This document shows, piece by piece, positions 11,001-21,885 of a stretch of 64,000 bases of DNA. The stretch is from assembly GCA_928212115.1 (NCBI GenBank), contig CAKMRJ010005634.1, forward strand, positions 253,819,206-253,883,205, given 5' to 3'. The position numbers were made by a program, and so were the translations under genes. Each line of letters begins with the position of its first letter. The first letter of the stretch is position 1. The notes under the pieces were generated by a model. The model did no database searches and had not been told where the DNA came from. It was given only the letters and a program-made list of their open reading frames with translations. Source of the stretch: Lactuca virosa. Lineage: Eukaryota > Streptophyta > Magnoliopsida > Asterales > Asteraceae.

Positions 11001-13385
11001 TTATTCTTTCGAAAGTAGTCCTGGAACCGAATTTGCTTCAATCATTCCCAATCCTGTCAAAATTCGAACAAATGATTTTTCGTCCAATGCTTTTTTAAAA
11101 ATATCAGCAAGCTGATCAGTTTTTTTTACAAAATGAACTTCAATGTTTCCATCTTCCACATGATCTTTGATAAAATGATAACGAAGTGCAATGTGTTTGG
11201 TTTTTGAATGTTGTACTGGATTATCAAAAATACGTATAGCACTTTGTGAATCACAGTACAATGAAATCTTTTTCATATTAATTGCATAATCTCTTAATTG
11301 ACTCTGGATCCATATGATTTGCGAAGTGCAAGCAGCAGCTGCAACATACTCAACTTCAGCAGTAGAAATTGCAACACAAGTTTGCTTTTTCGACTGCCAA
11401 CTTACAAGCTTCCCATCTAGCAATTTACATCCACCACTTGTACTTTTCCGATCAAGTGTACATCCTCCCAGATCTGCATCCGAAAAAGCTTGAATGTAAT
11501 ATCCTGATTTCGAAGGATACCACAATCCTAACGAAGTTGTTCCCTTGGGATAACGAAAAATATTTTTCACTGCAGTCAAGTGTGGTTCTCTTGGATTCGC
11601 TTGATACCTAACTTTGAACAAGCATCAGATGATTCCCAACTTTCTTTCGAAATAATGTGGGGTCAACTGATCCTTGTTTAAATTTCGATTGTTTTAGAAA
11701 ACTGGTAACAGTTTCATACCAGGCTCTTGGTGCTTGTTTTAACACATATACCGCTTTATCTAAAATATAAACATGATTAGGATATTCTTCATTTATGAAA
11801 CCGGGAGGTTGTTCAACATAAACTATTTCTTCGAGTTCACCATTGAGAAAAGCACACTTCACATCCATTTGATAAACATGGAAGTCTTGTAAGCTGCATA
11901 AGCCAAAAATATTTGCACAGCCTCGAGTCTTGCGACAGGGGCAAAGGTTTCTTCGTAATCGATACCTTCTTGTTGCGAATATCCTTTAACGACTAATCGT
12001 GCTTTATTTCGAACAATATTTCTATCCTTGTCGGTTTTGTTTTTGAAAATCCGTTTTAATCCGACAATTGAAACATTTTCAGGTTTAGGAAATAACCTCC
12101 AAACCTTGTTTCTATCGAACTCAGCAAGTTTAGATTGCATTTCAACAACCCAATCTGAGTATTCCATTGAAACCTTAACATTCTTTGGTTCAATTTTGGA
12201 GATGAAAACATTAAACATACAATATTCTTGACGAGCATTCAGTACCTCATTCTTTGCACAAATTTGAGCTCTAGTCAAAACTCCATCTTGTGGATTCCCA
12301 ATGACTTGTTCTTTTGGATGATTTCTTGTCCATTTTTCCAATGGTGGATATGCTGGATCAAAGTCCAAAGGTGCATCTTCGTACATCTCTTCATTTTCGG
12401 ATCCTGCAACTGAATTATTATCATTTAGTTCAAAAAATTCATCATTTTGATTAGGATTGATGGTTTCAGTATCATTATGCTCCCCCTCAACATAATTGTC
12501 ATTTTGATGCTCCCCCTCAAAAACATCGTTCATATTGCTCTTCTCCCCCTCGAAAGGATGCTCCCCCTTAACAGTTGAAGGAATATTCAAGTGCTCCCCC
12601 TCCACTTGAGCATCTAGCATACTTTCGCCATTAGCAGTTGTATCAGATGTGATTTTCGAATCATCAGTATGTTTTGAAGATTCAGGAGATTGATTATCAG
12701 CAGCATGGACTTCAGCATCTACAGCCCTATCTGGAACACCAAAAATTAAATCATAATCAAAATCAGATGAATTAGAACTTTCAGGTTCATCATTTGATTC
12801 ATTAAGAATTGGTTTTTCTTCGAAATGTTTGTCAACTTTTTTCATATAGTAATCATCAAATGTGAGATTAAACGTTTCTTCAACTTTTCTTGTTCTCTTA
12901 TTCAACACTCTGTATGCAACAGAATTATTTGAATATCCCAAAAATATTCCTTCATCAGCATTAGCTTGAAATTTCAGAAGATTATCTTTGAGATTCATGA
13001 TAAAACACCTGCAGGCAAACACATGAAAGAATTTGACATTAGGTTTTTGGTTATTTATGATTTCATACGGAGTTATATTGAAATGACGATGAATAAAGGA
13101 TCGATTCTGAGTAAAACTTCTTGTCAAAACTACTTCTTCCCATAGATATTGAGGCAGATTCGCATATGTCAACATGGTTCTTGCTGCTTCGCAAAGAGAC
13201 ATATTCCTCCTTTCAACCACACCATTTTGTTGTGGTGTATATGGCGATGAGAAATTATGCGCAATTCCTTTCTCAGTTAAGAACAAATCTAGCACATTGT
13301 TTTTAAACTCGGAACCATTATCACTTTTGATTTTATGAACTTTTCTTTTCAGACTTGTCTCAATTTTCTTGATAAATTCAATCAT
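11001..13385 (-). pseudogene. Copia pol (integrase core, reverse transcriptase, RNase H) of the A-type unit, internally deleted
   Basis: 13385-11859 holds the integrase core (SDNGSEFKNN, YTPQQNGVVERRN), an acidic linker and the reverse transcriptase start (NKARLVVKGYSQQEG, FAPVARLEAV). After a frameshift, 11868-11608 continues with KCAFLNGELEE and QAPRAWYE. At about 11615 the frame jumps from LMLVQ directly to RYQANPREP, so the part with the catalytic YVDD box is missing. RNase H follows to 11001 (FSDADLGG, SWQSKKQTCVAISTAEVEY, DSQSAI). Integrase begins abruptly at EVAQTMIEF, with protease and the integrase N-terminus lost. The enzyme cannot be functional. Confidence 0.88.
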
Positions 13386-16300
13386 TGTTTGAGCGACTTC
13401 TCAGTGTGTTTTTCTTTTGAGATTGGTTGCCATTTTTGAACTGGAGTATTTGATTCTTTCGAAGATGAACTTCCAGATGAAGTATCATTCAAATATTGTT
13501 CATAGGCCTTCGTGATTTGATGTTGAGAAAACTTTCCCGATTGATACGTTTACCCTTGTTTCTCAAGCCAATGATTGATATTTTGCACACCAGATGTACC
13601 TTTTGTTTACGAAACTTTCGAATTCTGCTTCCCAGAAGGATTTGGAAATTTCGGTTTTTATGGAATAAACTTGGCAGATGTTCTGGATTTATTATTCTCA
13701 AATGTTTGATTGTTTGCAAACTTTCGAACGTTTTCAAATTGTCGAACATTTTCAAATTTTTGAACATTCTCAAATTTTCTATCATTCTCAAATTTTCGAG
13801 CATTCTCGAATTTTCGAACATTGTCAAATTTCCGAACATTCTCAAATTTTCGAACATTGTCAAATTCTCAAACATTCTCAAATTTTATATTTGTTCTATT
13901 TGAAGAAAATTGTTTTGACTGTTTGTTGATTTTGGAAAAGATGAATTTGAAGTTGAAAACTATTGTTGTATTTTTGAATGAAAATGCTTTTGTGGCACAT
14001 TTGTTTGAAAAGTATTTGAAGATGTTCACTTTGACAACTTCGTGGAATTACTTTGATAATCAGACGAAGTTGGTTGAGCCGGATTTTCCTTTTTATCTGA
14101 TCGAGTTGAAAACTTTGTTTGTTCTGATTTAGGCAACTCTTTTCCAGACATTTTCTCGGTTAGTATGTGTGATTGCTTTTCATTAGTTACTACTTGCCAA
14201 AAAATTCTTTTTCGTGCCTGTCTTTTCGAAATTCCTTTTTCATTCGAAAATTTTTCAACAAGATCCTTAAATTCTTGTGAATTAAGTTTCACATTTTCAT
14301 TTGTGTCAATAAATTCTTGTTTCAAAATCTCTTTTGTATTTTCTTGTTTATTAACCCATTTTATTTTTGGTTTTTGTCTTTGAAAAACATACGAATTCTT
14401 TGTTAGATTGTTTTCGACAGTGCTTTGGTTTGAAAAGAATCCTTCGTCTGATGTTTTCTTGTTATCTTCTTCAACCATTTTGTTGAATTCTGGTTTTATG
14501 TTTTCAAAATTTCCAGTACTGACAAACACTTGATTCGGAAATACAACATCATCTGAACACTTAAAATTGGATACACAACAGTATTTGTTTCGAAATAGTT
14601 AGCACCTTTTTCTGATAAAACTTTGTCGAAGTTTTCAGTATCTCCAAACACTTGATCAACTACAACTCGTGGAATGGATGTTTCATTCGAAACATTCTTT
14701 TCTGCCTCAGAATTGTTCGAAACTTTTTCTTCATTCTCATCATCACTACTATCTGTTTGAATGTCTCTTACACTCACATTATCAAAGTCACACAGTTTCG
14801 AAGTCGAGGGTCTATCACTGTCATCCTCAACCATCGAATCATTACAAATTTCTTTACCTTTTGACTTATATGTGACATTAATGACAGATAACTGAGAACA
14901 ATCGATACTTTCCTCCTCCTCAATTTCACTAATTTCGCTAAAATTATCAGAATTATCATCGACATCAGCAAAATTTGATTGAGAGTGAAGTTTCGAATTC
15001 TCAGTTCTTTTCAAAATTTTGATTTGTTCACGTTTGGTCAAAGTATCATTTACTATCTCAACAAGTTCATCAGCATTCAAATATTCATCTATCTTAACAA
15101 TACCATAAGCAAATCGATTATCAGCCACTTTATCGAATTATGTTATGGTTTTCTCACAATCATAGGACAAACTATCAACTTTCTCTCTTTCAAAAACAAG
15201 AAAAGGCAACAATTTCCTATCTTGTTCTTTGCTAATGCCAGACGAATGATGCAATGAATTAAACTTAGCATATAATCTTTTTGCTGAATTACAGTAGATG
15301 TTTCTTTGAGCAAGTAACATTCGAACATCCTTATCTAAACTTTCCCTATCATTATTCACATTATTTAATTGCAATTCCAAATACTCTACCCTGCATCGTT
15401 TCGAATCTAACAATTTATGGGTCTCTAGCAACTGGATGTTCAGTTTCTTATCTTGATTACTAGCAGACACCACAATTGTATCAAAGTAAGCAACAATATA
15501 CTCAAATGCAATTATTTCAGAATAATAACCGTGTAAAGGAATGTTAAAAGACTGAAGAATATCACGTTCTTTAGTTGTCATTGGTGATTTGTCTCCTGAT
15601 TTGGTCATGAAACAATGACCAGTCACCATTTCGTCCTCATCTTCCTCAAATTTTGTGAACATAGCTCCATGCGTCAGATTACGCATCTCTTCATCATTAG
15701 ACCCTGAAGACCAGATTTGATATGTGCCATCTTCCTCACCTTCGCCTTGAGCAACCAAAGATAAACCCTTCGTCTTTGCACAAATTTCTTCCAATCTTTC
15801 AACATAATAGGCTTCGTCCTTGACCCTATTCTTTTTCTCTTCTTTCTTACGAAGCATGCAATCATTAGCCAAATGATTTGCTCCGTTGCAGTAATGACAG
15901 GCAATGCCTGAGTCTCCCTTAAGTTTCTTTTCAATTTTGGCTTTAGTTGCCTTCACATCATTCTTCTCGAATTTCTTTTTCTCCTCACCCACAGACTTAT
16001 TCACGAAACTTCCTTGCACATCACTCTGCTTCACCTTGGGATTAAAAGGTTTCTTAAAAAACTTTTTAACTCGGTTGTTCGAGTAAAAAGCATCCGCTTC
16101 ATCATCCAAATTCATTAGAAAGCCTTCTTCATCAGAATCATCTTTCCCAACAACTTCTTTCTCAGACACTTTCGAAACAAGAGCCAAAGGACCTCCCAAA
16201 CTCAGTTTCGACTCTTCATCCATCTCATTCACTTCACTTTCGTGAGTTTTCAATTGATTATACAAATCATTCAGAGATGAAGTATCGAAGCTTTATTGAT

Positions 16301-16887
16301 TCTTCACCATCATGCTGACACTTCTCCACTCCTTACGAAGTCCCATAACAAAAGTGAGATTGAATTCCATTGATGACCTTATGATTCCATAACGATTACA
16401 TCTATACATCAGTTCATTAAGACAATCATAGTAAACTTCAATCGTTTCATTCTCTTTTTGTCTGAATTCTTTCAGCTCCATAAGACACTGCTTAACAGAA
16501 GTGATCGTGGTTTCTCGCTTCCCTGATACTTTTCCTTAAGAGTGTTCCAAATATCCTTTGTAGTTTTACAACCATGGACGTAATTGTAAACAACAGGTGG
16601 CAAGGCACCTCGCAATTCCCTCAAACAACGTTTTCATTGTTCTTCAGCCTGGTGAATTGATCAGAAACTGCAAGTGTTGATCCAGATGATCCAATAGTTT
16701 GAACATTCGCTGGAGGTTGAACAATTCATGTAATACAGCTCCAGAGTTCCTCGTCCAATCCATTTATATAATCCTCCATTCGATCAGCCCACTGATCATA
16801 GTACTCTGGAATCAACATAGGAATCTTCGTAGAAGATCCTAACAGATAAGAAAATGAAGTCATTGTGTTCATATTGACATTTGCCAT
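13386..16887 (-). pseudogene. Copia gag and gag-pol linker of the A-type unit
   Basis: Gag starts at the ATG at 16887 (MANVNMNTMTSFSY), matching the gag start of the fragment at 59181. 16481-16293 is the gag core. 16265-15138 includes GGPLALVSKVS, a basic KKFFKKPFNPK patch and a CCHC zinc knuckle (CHYCNGANHLANDC) near 15890-15930, then a predicted coiled coil. 15128-14496 is very acidic. 14529-13489 is a long basic linker with FENVRK-type hexapeptide repeats. Several frameshifts separate these parts. The linker ends about 13400, where it is fused to the integrase core, so no protease is encoded. Confidence 0.82.
13700..13885 (-). repeat. 18-bp tandem repeat encoding hexapeptide repeats
   Basis: About ten 18-bp units of the kind TTCGAAAATTTGAGAATG on the minus strand. 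In one frame they give Phe-Glu-Asn-Val-Arg-Lys repeats, in another MFENLR repeats. The array lies in the gag-pol linker. Many units keep the TTCGAA palindrome. Confidence 0.8.
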
Positions 16888-17122
16888 TAACGTACGGATG
16901 ATATTTTTCAGAAAAACTTGAAGAAACTTGAAATTGAATGAATGAATTGATCAGAAACTCAACAACGATTACTCGATTAGACAATTCAAACGCAGAATCA
17001 AATCAAAACTGAAGATCAGAGATGATTTTCAGAATCAAACAGTGTGGAAACTTTTGAGACAAACTCGCGACTCAAAAACTGGAGATTCAATTGAAAATCA
17101 GATCTATGCAGTATTGATTCCT
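16888..17122 (-). other. 5' leader of the A-type unit
   Basis: Non-coding leader between primer site and gag ATG. It shares blocks such as TGTGGAAACTTTTGA (TGCGGAATCTTTTGA there) with the leader at 59182-59411, which sits beside an A-type LTR. The leader therefore belongs to the A-type family although the adjoining LTR is LTR-B. Confidence 0.5.
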
Positions 17123-17134
17123 GCTCTGACACCA
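17123..17134 (-). other. Primer-binding site beside right LTR-B
   Basis: TGGTGTCAGAGC on the minus strand, one change from the standard TGGTATCAGAGC, two bases from the LTR. Confidence 0.8.
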
Positions 17135-17136
17135 AT

Positions 17137-17418
17137 TGTAGTGGTGTTGATTATAATGGCATGTTCGGAAATTGAAAAGATCTAGTGAATCATCATGTAA
17201 ACTCAAGAACACAAGGAATAAATAAATCGATGTAAGCTCATATTAGATCTAGAAAGGATATACAAATGGGTTTGTACAAATTTCTCTCTCTAGTCTAACA
17301 CTCCAAAAATGATCATCTCTAAATATGAGTGTCACTCACTTCCTATTTATAGGAAAGACAACTCATTTACACATCAATAAGGGTAAGCCACATCCAAGCG
17401 TGACTTTGCACCCTAACA
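17137..17418 (-). repeat. LTR-B, right copy (5' LTR)
   Basis: 282 bp, TGTAG...CCCTAACA, the partner of 1832-2113. A TATA box (TATAAATAGG, minus strand) lies at 17342-17351. It is followed by the target duplication CACTT at 17419-17423. Confidence 0.88.
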
Positions 17419-20025
17419 CACTTGTTGGCATGAAATGTACGAAGTTAGGAAGAGGACCAAGTTCTGCTTTAAGATTCGATTCAAGAGAAGAAATCATCTT
17501 CGAAATGGAATCATGAGAAACAATAGATTGGTTAGATAGATCAAGCTTTGGCAAGGATTCCTTTAGACTGCCCATAAATTCCTCCAGCTTGGTAAACACT
17601 TTCGAATCAGACTCTGTCTTGGCATCAAACTTACTAGAAATCAAAGTATAATAATCCACAATCTTTTTAAAAGCCGCAACAATAAGATCAATCTTGGTAT
17701 GAAGAGTTGAGTAATTCTTATCAAGCTTTGCCACTTCCTTTGTCATCTACGTTTTCAATTCAATCACCTTCAAATTAACAGACTCCTCCTCCTTTTTAAC
17801 TTCCTCAACAAACAATTCATGGCGATCTTTGGCTACATCTAGAAGTTTATGTACCACATACTCAAAATATCGAACATGAAGTTTCAAACGATCTTACTGT
17901 TGCATTTCAATCTTATCCATGGCCAAATTCAATCGATAGCATCGCATCCACCTCTATCCCATAAAGTAAGTTACGACTCCCCGTGTCTACCTGAATTTGT
18001 AGTAATGAATTCAGTTTATGATTAAGAATTTTAAATTGCTTCCCTGACATAAGCATATGATCAGGAATGTTATCTTCTTCTGGGTCAAACTAAATCTCAA
18101 GAAATGACACCATCACATCATCATCATCTTGTTCATTTTCAGGAATAGTCTTTTGCCTGTCTGTGGGTTTGGATGAAAAAAGTGAAGTAATGGGTTGATG
18201 CATGATGTTGTAAAATGTGGGTGAAATGGTTGAAGTAGGTAATGAAGATGGAATTGGTGGAGATAAAAATGGTAAAGAAGTTGAAGTATCAACAAGGGAT
18301 GTTTCGAGGGTAGAAGATAAAACGAGTGTGGTAGGAATAGATAAAGTGTCAACAAAAGTTGCACCTTGAGCTTCAGAATTGTCACCCCTTCACCCTTGTT
18401 GACATTTGTGCCCACATAAAATATGTTAACAGTGATGTCTGAGGTTCAAACCTCCTCTAAAATAGATTCAGTCATCGAGACCTCAGGTGGTATGACCATT
18501 TTCTTCTTAGGGATTGTAGTTGATGTAGGATCACCCAAATTAGTAGTTATTCCCGTATTAGATACTTTCACAGAGCCACCAAGACTTCCAGCCTCCTAGA
18601 AATTTGACTTAACTGGAGAGTCCCCTTGCGGTGTCGCGAAGCCAATATCTTCATTTCGAATGGGAGATCGATGACTTCCACTATCGAAATTTGTTTCCAT
18701 AACAACCTCATCAAGAGGATCTGTCAACTGTTTTTTCTTCTTCTTAATCTTTTTCACCACTTCTTCTGCTTATAGTTTCTTCGAAGTTGGTGAAAATGGA
18801 GCTGGAACCTAATGAATTTTCACACCCCTTCTATTAAGTTAGGGTTACGAATTTTCTTGATCTTCAAAATAGAACCTTCAGGTTAAGAAGATAAAGACTC
18901 AACAGTAACATCTTCAATGACCCGTCTTTCTGGAGAATTACGAGGTCGATGTGCTGGCTTCGAAGGAATACCTGTTTTCGAAGGAACAATTTCCTTTTTA
19001 ACGTCTTTTGCAACAGTTTCTTGAACTGGTTTGCTAACCTCCTTCTCGATGGGCTCAGGAACTGACTTAGGTTGTTCAGGCTTCTTAGGTTTCTTGGAAG
19101 CTTTACCAATCTTTGAAGTACCATCTGCCCCTTTTGGTAACAAAACACCTACTTGTTCATTAGCATTTGTTGTTGTTAAATAAGCAACAAGAACAGGATT
19201 ACTTGGATCCACTTTTCGTAACATGGCATCTGGGATTCGAGCCACAATAGGAAATAACACAGGATCATTTTCAACACTTTTAGGATGTTGATAGATTGAA
19301 AACTCCACCTTCGAAACATCAGATGGAACCATAATGCCTTCTTTCTCATACACTACTTTCAGAATCAAGCTCCAATACCTCGCACAGGAAACACCATTCG
19401 TAACATTGGTGTGAGAAATACTTGTTCTGATTTCCTCCTACAATTGAGTGACGTAATCCACATTTAGATCATAGTATGTCCCTGCAATCATGGCATATAC
19501 TTCCAAATTTTCTTTGTCAAGACTAGCGCTACGACCTATTAGACACCATAGAAAAATCCTAAATAAGAAGTTCTAGATACAAGGTAATGCATCCTTTCGA
19601 AACTGGCTGAGTCCTGTGAGTGGGGTTGATGACCCATCTGATTGAACATATAAACCACCTGTTCATTAGTAACCTTGTAAAATGAACCTGTATTTGGAAT
19701 CTTCAAGATTTGTGCAAACTGCTTCTTAGTGAGTTTGTACTTCTTGTCAATCGAGAGTTGAAACGTCACCACTTTAGAAGATTTGTGAAACACTGCCGTA
19801 GAAGCAGCCAATGATAACCAAGTCATAGGCGCAGAGAAAGAAGCAAAACATAACCGTTGAAAGAACTGAATGATTCAGAGCAACAATCAACATCTTCAAT
19901 TCTTTTGGATACTTCAATACATCACGTTGACCACGATAGTTTGAACTTCGAATCTTCAACAACGGTTGAGAGTTTGCTTCTTTAGTGGTGTTTGATTGAT
20001 CAACATGACCAGTTTGTGCCGCCAT
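17419..20025 (-). pseudogene. Copia A ORF3, N-terminal and middle parts
   Basis: The ATG at 20025 (MAAQTGHVDQ) begins a diverged copy of the ORF3 at 9193. Shared motifs are SQPLLKI, SSNYRG, PKELKMLIVAL, TWLSLAAS and MFNQMGHQP. Many stops and frameshifts break it (20025-19774, 19826-19539, 19368-18883, 18415-18113, 17746-17419). The middle is Lys/Pro-rich. The last segment resumes the protein that continues at 1831-694 across composite B; the flanking words GGTGGGGCACT (1820-1830) and CACTTGTTGGC (17419) match the uninterrupted 6780-6810 region of the sister copy. Confidence 0.76.
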
Positions 20026-20121
20026 TGGTAGGGTTTTGAAGAATATATGATTATCGTTAAGAAAAGATTTGGGGAAAATTAGACCAGATTGTGTAAAGTC
20101 TATAATTTGACCACCAAAATC

Positions 20122-20129
20122 ATTTTATA
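20122..20129 (-). promoter_or_regulatory. Putative internal promoter of Copia A ORF3
   Basis: TATAAAAT on the minus strand (context GGGCTATAAAATG), 104 nt upstream of the ORF3 ATG at 20025. The leader ends with AAAACCCTACCAATGGC. Position and context match those of the sister copy even though the sequences around it have diverged. Confidence 0.58.
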
Positions 20130-21885
20130 GCCCACATAAATTTTTAAATTTGAATCGTCTAGCAATAAAAAACTTTCACGTGTAGTCCTGGAAAGTGGGT
20201 CAGTGTCCAGAAAAGTTTCCATGTATGAAAAAGTGATGAGCACGTTTCCCTTGAAAACCGTGAAAGAACTGAATCGTCACATCCGTCAGACGTTACGTTG
20301 TCCCCAGGAGGATAAGAATCGTCACTTGACCTTTGTTATGACATTAGAAAGCGTCGTCATCAAAATAGCACTTTGACCTTCGTTTCGAGGTATGGATTAT
20401 TCCCTTTTGGGATGAGAAACGAAATCATATCCAAACTTACAAAATCTAGGTTTGAGTTGGTATTACCCAAGACCGCGAGGATTTCAGTGAAAATGTGTGC
20501 CAAAGAAATAGAGGGAACCAAATTAAAGAAAATGTGCTTATAGTGACATCAAATAAGCATTCGATGTAAAGTAGATGGATCCCAGGCAAAGGTCACTTCT
20601 TTCGACATCAAGAGAGATATCGAAATGCTTGTGAGGTATCCCGTGAAATACAATCGAATATGCGTGAAGGAGTATCGAAGGGATTCTTTTTACTTAGGCT
20701 TCGAAGGTAGGCTCAATTTTGTTCAAGACCACAAATTAACATAAGTGTGAGTAAAATGAACAAAATTACTTGTATGACCAGTGTAGTTACGAACAAGTGA
20801 GGTTGAAAAATATTTTGAAGTGACGGAGATTTGAAAAGATATTCAAACTGAAACCACATTTCAAGAAAAATAAAAACTGGATCTTGTTGGACAAAAATGA
20901 CTTGCTGAAAGAACATTTTATCAAGACCATGCATAACGAAAGAAATACGATTTTGAATATTGAATGTTGGTATAGAAACAAATGTTTCGTTAAAATATTG
21001 AACACAGTTCATCGACAAATCCTTGTCAGTTGGGAATGTTGGGTTTTACCGTCATTACGGAAAAATAAATCAGCATCATGAACACAGACTTGTGAAATAT
21101 CTACATTCTGGTTGGTCTAGCAGAGTTGTCGAGGATATGAAAGTGAAGGGTGTGAGTCGTGAAGAATAATTTTTGGTGAAAAAGGTTGTGTAAGAAAACA
21201 CTGTGTACCTCTGCGAATGATATGGACTTTGCAGAAATCTCTTAACTCAATATGAGAAGAGAAAGGTAGCTCTTCGACTAATGCGAATATAGCTTGATTG
21301 GGAAGGAACCCTCATAGCGAGTGACCCATTAAGGCTTCAAAACACATTGAGTCTATGAGGCTTATAGTCAACATACAACAAAATGCTTTTAGGGACACTT
21401 AACTAGTGCAAAGCTTCGAAATTGTACCTGCCCCGTTATCACAAAGCAATGACCACCATAATACGTTGATTGAGATATACACTGAAAAATGTTAAATACA
21501 CAAAACAACAAAAAAGAAAATATTTTTGGATTGTTGTTGTTGAAATTAAAGGACAAAAATAAGAAAATCTTTTTGGAATTTTTTTTGTTTCTGAAATTTA
21601 AAGACAAAAATAAGAAAATCTTTTTGGGAATTTTTGTTTTTGAAATTTAAAGATAAAATTAAGAAATTCTTTGGAGTTTTTGTGTTTTTGAAATGTAAAA
21701 ACAAAAATAATAAAATCTTTTTGGTATTTTTGTTTTATAAAAACAAAATCAAAAACAGTAAAATGTTACCAGACATTCAAAGTAAGAAGTATCGACTTAC
21801 ACACAGTGTACTTCGAAAATCAATTCTTTTAAGACAACGAAGGTTGATCTGAATCATTCAGAGGAATTTCGAATTCGAGGGTGGT
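20130..21885 (-). other. Copia A pol-ORF3 spacer, truncated by Gypsy D
   Basis: Non-coding. It aligns in blocks with 9303-10980. It ends at Gypsy D, close to where RNase H would begin, at a TGAATCATTCAGAGG stretch related to CTGAATCATTCAACA at 10953. Confidence 0.5.
21500..21770 (-). repeat. Tandem repeat in Copia A spacer (about 50-bp unit)
   Basis: About five units containing AAGACAAAAATAAGAAAATC and TTTTTGGAATTTTTGTTT with a TTGAAATTTAAAG end. It is the counterpart of the array at 10589-10850. Confidence 0.75.

Larger units (their letters stand above)
1832..17418 (-). mobile_element. Composite Copia B: 15.6-kb chimeric insertion in Copia A ORF3
   Basis: Bounded by two 282-bp LTRs (about 14 mismatches by hand count) and flanked by CACTT. 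On the minus strand the order is LTR-B, primer site, gag, pol, ORF3, polypurine tract, A-type LTR, second primer site, about 3 kb of different internal DNA, second polypurine tract, LTR-B. It therefore contains the complete internal region and one LTR of an A-type element inside a short element of another family. The change of family falls at the primer-binding sites. Gag and pol carry deletions and stops, so it cannot encode its own movement. Confidence 0.8.
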
